A DNA stretch of 64,000 nucleotides from Minwuia sp. (GCA_029210175.1 JARGPL010000032.1:62001-126000); one strand, 5' to 3'. Shown: positions 16,517 to 26,785, counted from the first letter of the stretch. Notes: a model not told the origin generated them from the sequence alone. Numbers and translations: made by a program.

Positions 16517-17899
16517 ATGGCACGCTGCGGCATCCCCCTTGTCTCATCCGGCAGCTACCCCGCACGGGCAGGCAATCGGATCCGGCCCTGGATTGATGGG
16601 GAGCCTGCGTTCCGGCGGATATGTCAGGCCATCGGTGACGCGCAGGCGAGCGTCTGGGTAGCAGTGACCTTCATGTGGCCGGAATTCCGCATGCCCGATG
16701 ATCAGGGTAGCGGGCTGGATTTGCTGCAACGCGCCGCCAGCCGCGGACTGGATGTCCGGCTGATTTTCTGGCGACCGGATACGGACTTGCCGGGGCATCG
16801 CCGGAATGCGTTCTGGGGATCCGCAGCACACCTCCGGCAACTGGCAACAGACAGTCCCGACGTCTCGGTACGCTGGGACCGGGCGCATCCGGGGTTCTGC
16901 CAGCATCAGAAGATCTGGCTGATCGATGCCGATGAAGATGCCACTGCGACCAGCTTTGTGGGTGGCATCAACATGAACCCGCACTCGCTGGTGTCTCCGG
17001 GGCACCATGGCGCGGGGCAGAACCACGATGCCTATGTCGAGCTTGCTGGCCCCGGCCTGGTGGATGTGCACCACAACTTCGTGCAGCGCTGGAATGAGGC
17101 GAGCGAGCGCGACGATCCGGACGGTATGGCTGGCCCGAACGGCGCCCTGGACATGGCGTTCCCGGCTCGCATCCCTTCGCCCAGGGGTGACGCCGTGGCC
17201 GAAGTGCAGCGCACGACCCATGCCGGACGCTATGGCGATGGCCACCCGACACCGGGCGGGGCATCGTTCGATATCGCGGCGGGGGAACAAACCAACCTGC
17301 GGCAGTATTGTGCGGCGATGGATGCTGCGCGCCACGGCATCTATATCGAGAACCAGTATCTGGACGTACCGGACATCATCGCGGCGCTGGAGGGTGCCTT
17401 GAGTCGCGGGGTCGAGGTGGTGGTCGTGATGCCGCTCGTCCCGGACCTGTCCGCCACGATCCGCGCGGCACCGGAACGCCCGGCCTTGCTGGCGGCCCGG
17501 GCGCGCCTGGCGTCATATCCGAATTTCTGCCTCAGCGGCATTGCGGGGCGCGACATGAGCGGGCGAAGGGTTTCGGTGCATGTGCACGCGAAGCTGATGC
17601 TGATCGATGATGCCTGGGCCACGGTCGGATCATGCAACCTGCATCGCTATTCGCTGTTCGGGAACGGCGAACTGAATGTCGCGTTCCACGATCCTTCCAC
17701 CGTTCGGGACATGCGGATCGAGCTTTTCCAGGAGCATCTGGACACCGACACGTCAGCCTTGGATGACAAGGCCGCGTTGCGTCTGTTTCGGCACGTCGCG
17801 CTGGCAAACAGGAATCGCCACCAAACGGGCAATGCCGACTGGCAGGGCCTCGCCATCGCCATGAATGTTGCGACATACGGGGATGTGGCGCAGTTCTGA
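16517..17899 (+). CDS. Phospholipase D / cardiolipin synthase-like protein
   Basis: Two HKD motifs are visible, HQKIWLID at about 130-137 and HAKLMLID at about 357-364, each followed by the GG/GS-x-N element (GGINMN and GSCNL). This defines the phospholipase D superfamily, which cleaves or swaps phosphodiester head groups. The protein has 460 residues and no obvious signal peptide or membrane helix, which argues against a classical membrane-anchored cardiolipin synthase. It follows the cyclopropane synthase by 57 bases with a GGAG ribosome binding site, so a lipid-related role is plausible, but substrate is unknown. Confidence 0.88.
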   Translation: MARCGIPLVSSGSYPARAGNRIRPWIDGEPAFRRICQAIGDAQASVWVAVTFMWPEFRMPDDQGSGLDLLQRAASRGLDVRLIFWRPDTDLPGHRRNAFWGSAAHLRQLATDSPDVSVRWDRAHPGFCQHQKIWLIDADEDATATSFVGGINMNPHSLVSPGHHGAGQNHDAYVELAGPGLVDVHHNFVQRWNEASERDDPDGMAGPNGALDMAFPARIPSPRGDAVAEVQRTTHAGRYGDGHPTPGGASFDIAAGEQTNLRQYCAAMDAARHGIYIENQYLDVPDIIAALEGALSRGVEVVVVMPLVPDLSATIRAAPERPALLAARARLASYPNFCLSGIAGRDMSGRRVSVHVHAKLMLIDDAWATVGSCNLHRYSLFGNGELNVAFHDPSTVRDMRIELFQEHLDTDTSALDDKAALRLFRHVALANRNRHQTGNADWQGLAIAMNVATYGDVAQF

Positions 17900-17912
17900 A
17901 GGTGTCGCGCGC

Positions 17913-19340
<1,428 letters not shown>

Positions 19341-19409
19341 GTGATCTACCGGGCCTTCAGACTGCATTCCCTGGCGGCATGCTTGGTGCGCCGTCATTAT
19401 GTTCCAATA

Positions 19410-19424
19410 TGGGACATGAATTGC
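19410..19424 (+). promoter_or_regulatory. Sigma-54-like -24/-12 promoter
   Basis: TGGGACA at 19410-19416 and TTGC at 19421-19424 are separated by exactly four bases, matching the consensus TGGCACG-N4-TTGC at 9 of 11 defined positions. It points toward the epimerase gene, whose start is about 110 bases downstream, and sits next to the divergent NtrC-type regulator gene. The same stretch is part of an imperfect dyad TGTTCC-N5-GGGACA (19400-19416). Confidence 0.5.
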
Positions 19425-19533
19425 GGCAGAGCAAGACAATCCTGCTGAAAAGACAGGTGAAAACCGCGCCGCTGGAATCTATGGTGCGCCGCAGTAGGGC
19501 TATTGGTTCAGCTATTCGGGCGGTGAGCAGGCG

Positions 19534-20517
19534 ATGACCATTCTGGTGACGGGCGCGGCGGGTTTCATTGGGTACCACGTGTCGCAGCGTTTGCTGGCAC
19601 GTGGTGACCAGGTGATCGGCGTCGACAATCTGAACGACTACTACGACGTCAATCTGAAGCAGGACCGGCTGGCAAAGCTGCAGGCGCAGGCAGGGTTCAG
19701 CCTGCGCCAGGTCGATATTTCCGACTTCGAGGCGTTGAAGGTATCCCTGTCCGACATCGGGCTGATCAGCGGCATCGTGCATCTGGCTGCCCAGGCAGGG
19801 GTTCGCTATTCCCTGACCAATCCGCATGCCTACCTGCAGGCCAATCTGGCCGGACATCTGAACATGCTGGAGATCGCGCGCCACAAGGACGGGCTGGATC
19901 ACATGGTCTATGCCAGTTCGTCGTCGGTATACGGCGGCAACAAGGACCTGCCGTTCTCCGTCGATGACCGGGTTGATCATCCCGTGTCCCTCTATGCGGC
20001 CACCAAGAAGGCCGATGAACTGATGAGCCATTGTTACGCCCACCTCTACCGGGTGCCGCAGACGGGCTTGCGCTTCTTCACCGTTTACGGTCCCTGGGGG
20101 CGGCCTGACATGGCCATGTGGCTGTTCACCAAGGCGATCCTGGCGGGGGAGCCGATCCGCGTCTTCAACAACGGCGAGATGCAGCGGGACTTCACCTACA
20201 TCGACGACATTGTCACCGGTGTGGTCGCGTCCCTGGACAATCCGCCGGCGGATGGTGGAGAGGGCGCGCCGCCTTATCGCATCTACAATATCGGCAACCA
20301 CAAGGCCGAGCCCCTGATGCGCATGATCGGGCTGATCGAGGATGCGCTGGGGCGGAAGGCCGAGAAGATCATGGAACCCATGCAGCCCGGTGATGTTCCT
20401 GCCACATATGCGGATATCGAGGCCATTCGCCGGGATATTGGGTTTGAACCGTCGACACCAATCGATGTGGGCATTCCCGCCTTCATCGACTGGTATCGCA
20501 GCTATCACGGAGTTTGA
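19534..20517 (+). CDS. NAD-dependent epimerase, UDP-glucuronate 4-epimerase type
   Basis: This 327-residue extended SDR begins with the Rossmann motif TGAAGFIG (6-13) and has the catalytic Tyr154/Lys158 in YAATKK, with the upstream serine in YASSSSVYG. The segment GVDNLNDYYDVNLKQDRL is diagnostic of UDP-glucuronate 4-epimerases of capsule and lipopolysaccharide synthesis, which make UDP-galacturonate. It is the first gene of a plus-strand run; its stop overlaps the ATG of the first thioesterase gene (TGATG), an unexpected pairing. A sigma-54-like promoter lies upstream. Confidence 0.88.
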   Translation: MTILVTGAAGFIGYHVSQRLLARGDQVIGVDNLNDYYDVNLKQDRLAKLQAQAGFSLRQVDISDFEALKVSLSDIGLISGIVHLAAQAGVRYSLTNPHAYLQANLAGHLNMLEIARHKDGLDHMVYASSSSVYGGNKDLPFSVDDRVDHPVSLYAATKKADELMSHCYAHLYRVPQTGLRFFTVYGPWGRPDMAMWLFTKAILAGEPIRVFNNGEMQRDFTYIDDIVTGVVASLDNPPADGGEGAPPYRIYNIGNHKAEPLMRMIGLIEDALGRKAEKIMEPMQPGDVPATYADIEAIRRDIGFEPSTPIDVGIPAFIDWYRSYHGV

Positions 20518-20987
20518 TGCCGATGGATATAGACCCGAATTCGCTCACCTGGGCAGACAAGCTTGGCTTGATGCTCGCGAACGGGCATGGCCAGTCGAAG
20601 GCCCTTGGCCTGTCTATGGAGAGCTGCACGCGTGACCGCTCGGTTCTGCGTCTGCCCTGGCAGGAGAAGCTGGTGGGCGACCCGGCAACCCGTGTGCTGC
20701 ATGGTGGCGTGATCACCACCTTGATCGATTCCGCCTGCGGCTTCGCGCTGATGGGCCATCTGGAGCAACTGGGCGACATCGCGACGCTGGATCTGCGCAT
20801 TGACTACCTGCAGCCGGCCGCACCGGATCTGGATGTATTCGCCGGGGCGGAGGTCTACAAGCTGACGTCATCCATCGCGTTCCTGCGCGCCAGTGCGTAT
20901 CAGACCGATGGTGACCCGATAGCGACTGCCGTTGCCACCTTCATGCTGGGCGCCAACGCCCCGAAATACCAAGCGAAACGAGGCTGA
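20517..20987 (+). CDS. Hot-dog fold thioesterase (PaaI type), first of three
   Basis: The product of about 156 residues contains the hot-dog motif VLHGGVITTLIDSACGFALM and the later DLRIDYLQPAAP strand, the signature of PaaI/YdiI-type acyl-CoA thioesterases, in which the aspartate on the central helix assists catalysis. The ATG at 20517 overlaps the epimerase stop; a second ATG at 20523 is also possible. Substrate unknown. It is one of three related genes in tandem, suggesting duplication followed by divergence or a mixed oligomer. Confidence 0.85.
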   Translation: MPMDIDPNSLTWADKLGLMLANGHGQSKALGLSMESCTRDRSVLRLPWQEKLVGDPATRVLHGGVITTLIDSACGFALMGHLEQLGDIATLDLRIDYLQPAAPDLDVFAGAEVYKLTSSIAFLRASAYQTDGDPIATAVATFMLGANAPKYQAKRG

Positions 20988-20991
20988 GCCG

Positions 20992-21441
20992 ATGTCTGCA
21001 ACAATCGTTGATGCGGTCAAGGCCGCGCGGGAATCCGGCGACTATCAGGCGGTGCTGGAAAGCATTCCCTACATGAAGTTCCTGGGTCTGGTCGTGGAGG
21101 CGGATGAGAACGGACCGATCTGCCGGATGCCGGGCAGTGACCACATCATCGGCAACCCGGTGCTGCCCGCGATCCATGGCGGTGTCGTCGGTGCGTTTCT
21201 GGAGTCCACGGCGATCATGCACATCATGTGGTCGCGCGAGAGCCTGCATGTGCCGAAGATCATCAACCTGACCGTTGAATACCTGCGCTCGGCCCGGGTG
21301 GTGGATACCTATGCGCAGGCGGTGATCACGAAGCAGGGCAGGCGCATCGCGAACATGCGCGTGGAGGCCTGGCAGGCGGACCGGGCCAAGCCTGTTGCGG
21401 CTGCGCATGCGCATTTCCTGCTGCCGCGCGAGGACGCCTGA
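20992..21441 (+). CDS. Hot-dog fold thioesterase, second of three
   Basis: The 149-residue protein has the hot-dog elements AIHGGVVGAFLESTAIMHIM and LTVEYLRSARVVDTYAQAVI. In this copy the catalytic helix carries Glu-Ser where the neighbours have Ile-Asp, so the acidic residue is one position away from the usual aspartate. The ATG at 20992 lies 4 bases after the previous stop; the frame upstream overlaps the previous gene and is not coding. It may act on a different acyl-CoA or together with the neighbouring paralogues. Confidence 0.85.
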   Translation: MSATIVDAVKAARESGDYQAVLESIPYMKFLGLVVEADENGPICRMPGSDHIIGNPVLPAIHGGVVGAFLESTAIMHIMWSRESLHVPKIINLTVEYLRSARVVDTYAQAVITKQGRRIANMRVEAWQADRAKPVAAAHAHFLLPREDA

Positions 21442-21935
21442 TGGCGGCGCCCCTGGTCAAGCCACGCCCGGAATGGCAGCGCTTTCCCAAGGCCACCCTG
21501 AAGAGCATGAACGACATGGAAGTCGCCATCCCCCAGATCCGGGCGTTGGGCATTCATATCGAAAGCATGGACGGCCCGGTGATCGTGTCGCGCCTGCCCT
21601 ACAATCCCGATCTTGTCGGTGATCCGGAAACCGGCGTGCTGCATGGCGGCGTCATCACCACGCAGATCGACAACCTGTGTGCCGTGGCACTGTATTCGGC
21701 CATCGGCCACGCTGTCCCGTGCGTGACCATCGATCTCAGGGTGGAATACCTGAAGCCGGCTGCACCGGGTCTGGATGTCTTCGCCCGTGCCGAATGCCGC
21801 AAGGTGACCAGCCAGCTGGCGTTCATCTCCGCCACCGCCTGGTGCACGGACGAAAGCGATCCGATTGCCTTCGCAAGCTGTACTTACATGATGCTGCCGG
21901 AACGTGAATCGACAGCCATCAAGAGCCCAACCTGA
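21441..21935 (+). CDS. Hot-dog fold thioesterase (PaaI type), third of three
   Basis: This 164-residue paralogue contains VLHGGVITTQIDNLCAVALY and DLRVEYLKPAAPGLDVFARA, closely like the first copy of the trio. Its start overlaps the stop of the second copy by one base (TGATG), so the three are translationally linked. It is followed after 30 bases by the peptidase gene. A cytoplasmic acyl-CoA thioesterase role is likely; the substrate is not known. Confidence 0.85.
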   Translation: MAAPLVKPRPEWQRFPKATLKSMNDMEVAIPQIRALGIHIESMDGPVIVSRLPYNPDLVGDPETGVLHGGVITTQIDNLCAVALYSAIGHAVPCVTIDLRVEYLKPAAPGLDVFARAECRKVTSQLAFISATAWCTDESDPIAFASCTYMMLPERESTAIKSPT

Positions 21936-21965
21936 CCAGCACCGATCAGCCGCGGAGTACGCCCG

Positions 21966-23744
21966 ATGAATGACATGAGCACGCCCATGGCTCTGCCGGT
22001 CTGGGACCTGAATGACCTCTACGCGGGGACGACCGATCCGAAGATCGAAGACGACTGCAAATGGCTCGAAGGCCAGGCGAAGGCGTTTCGTGACGACTGG
22101 TCAGGGCGGATTGCGACCCTGTCAGGCGACGAACTGGCTGACGCGATCGCGACCTACGAAAAGATGTCGGACCGGACCGGACGACTGATGGCCTTCGCCT
22201 ATCTGACCTATGCGACCGACATGTCGGATGGCGAGCGGACGCGGTTCTTCCAGGGCATTCAGGAACGCATCAATGGTCTGACAGCACAGACGCTGTTCTT
22301 TTCCATCGAGATCAATCATCTGGAAGATGGACTGCTGGACGGGCTCTACAAGGTGTCGGACAGGCTGGCGCACTATCGCCCCTGGCTGCGTGACCTGCGT
22401 ACCATGCGTGATCACATGCTCTCCGATGAGCTGGAGCGGATGCTGCACGAACGCTCCATCACCGCGCGCAGTGCCTGGACGCGGCTGTTCGATGATACCA
22501 TCGCCCGCATGCGGTTCACCATCGGCGGCAAGGAAATGCCGTCGCAGGATGCCCTGAACCTGCTCAGCGACCGCGATGGTGCGAAACGCGCGGAGGCGGC
22601 GGCAGAACTGGCCCGTGTCTTCGGCCAGCACATCGAGACGTTCTCCCTGATCATGAACACCCTGATCCGCGACAAGCAGATCGAGGATGACTGGCGTCGG
22701 ATCGAGAAGCCGGAGAATGGCCGCCACATGGTCAACCAGGTGGAACCGGAAGTGGTTCAGGCCCTGCGTGACGCCGTGTTCGACAGCTTTCCCCGCATCT
22801 CTCATCGCTATTACAAGCTGAAGGCGAAGTGGCTGGGCATGGACCGGATGGAGCATTGGGATCGCAATGCGGCGCTGCCGGACAGTGATGACACGGCCAT
22901 TGCCTGGGACGATGGCGTCAAGACCGTGCTGGACGCCTATGCCGGCTTTTCCGGTGACATGGCAGACATCGGGCGGCGGTTCTTCGACAATGCCTGGATC
23001 GATGCCGGGCCGCGTCCGGGCAAGTCACCGGGTGCCTTTGCGCATCCGGTGGTGCCGAGCGCGCATCCCTATCTGCTGCTGAACTATCAGGGCAAGGTTC
23101 GTGACGTGATGACCCTGGCGCATGAACTGGGCCACGGCGTACACCAGGTGATGGCCGGCGAACAGGGGGCGCTGATGTGCGACACGCCGCTGACGCTGGC
23201 CGAAACAGCCAGCGTGTTCGGCGAGATGCTGACGTTCCGCAAGCTGCTTGATGAGGCGAAGGACCCGGCGCAGCGCCGCCTGATGCTCGCGTCCAAGACC
23301 GAGGACATGATCAACACTGTCGTGCGCCAGACGGCGTTCTATGAATTCGAACTGCGTCTGCATCGCCAGCGTCGCGACGGCGAGTTGTCAGCAGAAGACA
23401 TCGGCCAGGTCTGGCTGGACGTGCAGCGTGAAAGCCTGGGGCCAGCGTTCGATCTGCGCGATGACTATGCGACCTACTGGTGCTACGTCGGGCACTTCGT
23501 GCATGTGCCGTTCTATGTCTATGCCTATGCCTTCGGCGACTGTCTGGTGAACGCCCTCTACGCGGAATATCAGCGCGCACCGGATGGCTTTGCGGACAAG
23601 TACATGCAGATGCTTTCGGCTGGTGGCACGCTGCGCCACAAGGATCTGCTGGCACCGTTCGGGCTGGATGCCACGGACCCGCAGTTCTGGGGACGCGGCC
23701 TGTCGGTCATCGAAGGTTTCATCGACGAACTGGAACAGATGTAG
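21966..23744 (+). CDS. pepF: M3 family oligoendopeptidase F
   Basis: PepF is a cytoplasmic zinc metallopeptidase that trims oligopeptides. The zinc motif HELGH is at 386-390 within LAHELGHGVHQVM, and the third ligand glutamate lies in LTLAETASVFGEML about 25 residues later, as in the M3 family. The length of 592 residues fits. The N-terminal WDLNDLYAGTTDPKIEDD is typical of the family. It is the last gene of the run that starts with the epimerase. Confidence 0.93.
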   Translation: MNDMSTPMALPVWDLNDLYAGTTDPKIEDDCKWLEGQAKAFRDDWSGRIATLSGDELADAIATYEKMSDRTGRLMAFAYLTYATDMSDGERTRFFQGIQERINGLTAQTLFFSIEINHLEDGLLDGLYKVSDRLAHYRPWLRDLRTMRDHMLSDELERMLHERSITARSAWTRLFDDTIARMRFTIGGKEMPSQDALNLLSDRDGAKRAEAAAELARVFGQHIETFSLIMNTLIRDKQIEDDWRRIEKPENGRHMVNQVEPEVVQALRDAVFDSFPRISHRYYKLKAKWLGMDRMEHWDRNAALPDSDDTAIAWDDGVKTVLDAYAGFSGDMADIGRRFFDNAWIDAGPRPGKSPGAFAHPVVPSAHPYLLLNYQGKVRDVMTLAHELGHGVHQVMAGEQGALMCDTPLTLAETASVFGEMLTFRKLLDEAKDPAQRRLMLASKTEDMINTVVRQTAFYEFELRLHRQRRDGELSAEDIGQVWLDVQRESLGPAFDLRDDYATYWCYVGHFVHVPFYVYAYAFGDCLVNALYAEYQRAPDGFADKYMQMLSAGGTLRHKDLLAPFGLDATDPQFWGRGLSVIEGFIDELEQM

Positions 23745-23787
23745 TCACGCGACCGGCTTTGCAATTCGACAAACGACGGGCGGACCA

Positions 23788-23808
23788 CGGGCATGCTGCC
23801 CGACGTTT
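23788..23808 (+). terminator. Possible terminator after pepF
   Basis: CGGGCA (23788-23793) pairs with TGCCCG (23797-23802) around a 3-base loop, followed by ACGTTTTG. The stem is short but GC-rich and lies 43 bases after the pepF stop in a 179-base gap. Confidence 0.45.
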
Positions 23809-23923
23809 TGGAGAAACCGCAAGCGCACGACTATCCAAGATGCTGTTGTGCCAACTACTATCACGGGCAGTCAGTTCCGGGTCGGCATGACGTCGGCGCA
23901 TTCTGCACATCGGGGAGGATGTC

Positions 23924-24697
23924 ATGGGTGAGTTCGTCCAGACGGAGATTGACGGTCATGTCCTGACCGTGACCATCAACAGGCCGGAGCGGATGAACGC
24001 CGTGCATCCGCCTGCCAACGCCGAACTCGGCGCCGTGTTCGACATGTTCGAGGTCAATGACGACCTCTGGGTCGCCATCATCACCGGTGCGGGCGATCGG
24101 GCGTTCTGCGCCGGCAACGACCTTGTCTACCAGGCCGAAGGCAATCCGAAATGGTATCCGCCGATGGGGTTTGGCGGGCTGACCAGCCGCTATGAGCGTA
24201 GCAAGCCGGTGATTGCGGCGGTGAATGGCGTCGCCATGGGCGGCGGGTTCGAGATCGCGCTGGCCTGCGACCTGGTCATCGCATCCGAGAACGCGCGCTT
24301 TGCCCTGCCGGAACCAAAGGTCGGACTGGCTGCGCTGGCCGGTGGCCTGCATCGCCTGCCGCGCCAGATTGGTCTGAAACAGGCCATGGGCATGATCCTG
24401 ACCGGTCGCCATGTCCTGGCTGCAGAGGGCAAGGAACTGGGCTTTGTCAATGAAGTGGTGGCGCAGGGCGAGGCGCTGGACGCGGCCCGACGCTGGGCGG
24501 CGATGATTCTGGAATGCTCGCCGGTGTCCATTCGCACTTCGCTGGATGTCGTCCGGCGCGGGCTGGAGGAAGCGGACGTCTGGGACGCCAACCTGGTCGA
24601 GTATGGCTCCGTTGCCACGCTGCGGTCATCGGAAGACATGATCGAAGGCCCGAAGGCATTCGCCGAGAAGCGCAAGCCGAACTGGAAGGGGCGGTGA
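23924..24697 (+). CDS. Enoyl-CoA hydratase/isomerase (carnitinyl-CoA dehydratase-like)
   Basis: The 257-residue crotonase keeps both catalytic glutamates, in GGGFEIAL and in ALPEPKVGL, and the oxyanion motifs AFCAGNDL and NGVAMGGG. It should hydrate an enoyl-CoA in fatty acid or related acyl-CoA degradation. A GGGAGG ribosome binding site precedes the ATG. It ends in a GTGA overlap with the acyl-CoA dehydrogenase gene, so the two probably act in one pathway. Confidence 0.93.
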   Translation: MGEFVQTEIDGHVLTVTINRPERMNAVHPPANAELGAVFDMFEVNDDLWVAIITGAGDRAFCAGNDLVYQAEGNPKWYPPMGFGGLTSRYERSKPVIAAVNGVAMGGGFEIALACDLVIASENARFALPEPKVGLAALAGGLHRLPRQIGLKQAMGMILTGRHVLAAEGKELGFVNEVVAQGEALDAARRWAAMILECSPVSIRTSLDVVRRGLEEADVWDANLVEYGSVATLRSSEDMIEGPKAFAEKRKPNWKGR

Positions 24698-25785
24698 GCC
24701 GGGCGGACACCCTCCACACCTTCGCCGTCGAGAACATCCGACCTGCCGCAGACACCCTGATCCGTCAGGATGGCTTTCCGCACGACATCTGGCAGGCGCT
24801 GGGTGACGCAGGCCACCTCGGCTATGGTCTGCCAGACTGGGGTGGCACGGCAGTGGACCGGGGCACCCTGTTCGACCTGGGCCAGGCGCTGGCGGATGGG
24901 GCGGAGGTGATCGGTTTCGCCACGTCATGGATGACCCACCACATGGTGGCGACAGGTGTCATCGCACCCTTTGCCACCGGAGATCAGGCGGCGAAGATCC
25001 TGCCCCGCGTCGCGCGCGGCGACCTGTCGTGCTGCATCGCCATATCCGAACCGGGTGCAGGGGCACACCCGAAGCACCTGAAGACGCGGGCCGAGAAGAC
25101 CTCTTCCGGCTGGCGCCTGACGGGCGAGAAGGCCTGGCTGACCAACGGCCCCATTGCGGGACTCTTCGTTGTCGTCGCGATCGTATCGGAAGATGCGGGT
25201 CGCAAGCGTTTCGGTGCGTTCCTGGTGCCGGAAGATGCACCCGGTCTGGTGCGCACCGACACGATCCACATCGATTTCGCCAAGCCGTCCGGCCATTGCG
25301 GCATCCGCATGGACGGGGTCGAGCTGCCCGATGATGCGTATCTGGCGGGGGCCGGTGATGCGGTGGAGACGGTGCTGAAGCGCTTCCGCCGGATCGAGGA
25401 CGCTCAGGGTCTTGCCCTGTCCGCAGGCGGCATGGGTGTCGAGATTCGCCATCTAAGCACCATTCTGCCCGCCGATCAGGCTCTGGCGCTGGCAGGTCTG
25501 GCCGCCGATCGGGAACTGTTTCGCAGTGCCGCGCGGACCCTCGTCATCGACAGTGACGGTGACCCGGCAAGCCCGGAACACGAGGCGCGGCTGCTGGCGC
25601 TCCGGGCCTTTGCCCGCGGCTTTCAGGCCCGGGTGCGGGAATTGCTGACGTCGGCCATGCAGGATGATGGGTTCCTCAAGCTGTTGAGCCGGGATATGAC
25701 GGAGCTAGGACGTGTGGCCGAACGGGTCGATCAGGCGAAACTCGCCAGATCGGGTGCGGCCTTGTTGCAGGGGAGTAGGGCGTGA
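24694..25785 (+). CDS. Acyl-CoA dehydrogenase family protein
   Basis: From the GTG at 24694, which overlaps the hydratase stop, the protein has 363 residues. The middle domain shows the flavin-binding strand CCIAISEPGAGAHPKHLKT and GWRLTGEKAWLTNGPIAGLF, standard for acyl-CoA dehydrogenases. The C-terminal helical domain is shorter and more divergent than usual and I could not identify the catalytic base, so it may be an atypical member. The frame extends upstream of the GTG but that part lies inside the hydratase gene. It also overlaps the next gene (GTGA). Confidence 0.85.
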   Translation: MSRADTLHTFAVENIRPAADTLIRQDGFPHDIWQALGDAGHLGYGLPDWGGTAVDRGTLFDLGQALADGAEVIGFATSWMTHHMVATGVIAPFATGDQAAKILPRVARGDLSCCIAISEPGAGAHPKHLKTRAEKTSSGWRLTGEKAWLTNGPIAGLFVVVAIVSEDAGRKRFGAFLVPEDAPGLVRTDTIHIDFAKPSGHCGIRMDGVELPDDAYLAGAGDAVETVLKRFRRIEDAQGLALSAGGMGVEIRHLSTILPADQALALAGLAADRELFRSAARTLVIDSDGDPASPEHEARLLALRAFARGFQARVRELLTSAMQDDGFLKLLSRDMTELGRVAERVDQAKLARSGAALLQGSRA

Positions 25786-26726
25786 CAGCCAAATGGCAGG
25801 ACAAGCTGGCCAATCCGGGCCTGATCGAAGAGGCCTTTGCGGGCCGGGGTTACATTTCCAATGAGCGTATCGCGACCTCGGTCTTCCTGGCGCAGCACCT
25901 CAGGAAACCGATTCTGGTCGAAGGCCCGCCGGGCGTCGGCAAGACCGAACTGGCCATCGCCACGTCGGAAATGCTGGAACTGCCGCTGATCCGGTTGCAG
26001 TGCTACGAGGGGCTGGATGAAGCCAAGGCACTGTACGAATGGAAGTACGGCAAGCAGCTGCTCTATACCCAGGTCCTGAAGGAAAAGCTGGGCGAGCTGA
26101 TGGAGGACGCCAAGACGCTGAACGAGTCCATGGAAAAGCTGCATGGGTTCAGCGATGTCTTCTTCAGTGAGGAGTTCCTGGAGCCGCGTCCGTTGCTGAA
26201 GGCGTTGCAGGCGGAGAATGGTGCCGTCCTGCTGATCGATGAGATCGACAAGTCGGATTACGAGTTCGAGGCCTATCTGCTGGAACTGCTGTCTGCCTAT
26301 CAGATCAGCGTGCCGGAAATCGGGGTCATCAAGGCCAAGGTGCCGCCGATTGTCTTCCTGACATCGAACAACACCCGTGAGATGGGGGATGCCCTGAAGC
26401 GGCGTTGCCTGCATCTGTTCATTCCGTTCCCCGATGAGCGGACGGAGCGCAGGATCGTCGCCGCACGCGTCCCCGAAGTGGCGGAATCGCTGCGCAAGCA
26501 GATCGTTGCCTTCGTTCAGGGACTGCGCGAAGAGGAACTGAAGAAGGTTCCCGCGATCAGTGAAACCATCGACTGGGCACGCACGCTGCTACTGCTCAAC
26601 GTGTCGGAACTGGATACCGAGACGGTGCGCAAGACCATCAACGTTCTGCTGAAGTTCCAGGAGGACGTGGAGATGGTCGAACGCCAGCTCTACAAGCTGG
26701 TTTCCGACGCCAAGAAGACGGTATGA
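25782..26726 (+). CDS. MoxR-type AAA+ ATPase
   Basis: The 314-residue protein carries Walker A GPPGVGKTE, Walker B VLLIDEIDKSD and the sensor-1 FLTSNNTREM, in the MoxR order. MoxR ATPases act as chaperones that insert cofactors or mature enzyme complexes, normally with a von Willebrand factor A domain partner such as CoxE. That partner is absent: the next gene is an unrelated hydrolase. The GTG start overlaps the acyl-CoA dehydrogenase stop, so the natural guess is maturation of that enzyme or of a complex elsewhere. Confidence 0.9.
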   Translation: MTAKWQDKLANPGLIEEAFAGRGYISNERIATSVFLAQHLRKPILVEGPPGVGKTELAIATSEMLELPLIRLQCYEGLDEAKALYEWKYGKQLLYTQVLKEKLGELMEDAKTLNESMEKLHGFSDVFFSEEFLEPRPLLKALQAENGAVLLIDEIDKSDYEFEAYLLELLSAYQISVPEIGVIKAKVPPIVFLTSNNTREMGDALKRRCLHLFIPFPDERTERRIVAARVPEVAESLRKQIVAFVQGLREEELKKVPAISETIDWARTLLLLNVSELDTETVRKTINVLLKFQEDVEMVERQLYKLVSDAKKTV

Positions 26727-26764
26727 CGTCGATCAGCCCGCGCATCGTGACGGCTTGCTAATTC

Positions 26765-26781
26765 TACATTCGAGGTATGTA
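26765..26781. promoter_or_regulatory. Inverted repeat TACAT-N7-ATGTA upstream of the MBL-fold gene
   Basis: A perfect 5-base inverted repeat with a 7-base spacer lies 36 bases before the start codon, in a 90-base gap. Dyads of this size are typical operators of winged-helix regulators, including ArsR-type sulfide sensors that control persulfide dioxygenases. No regulator gene is adjacent. Confidence 0.35.
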
Positions 26782-26785
26782 ATAC

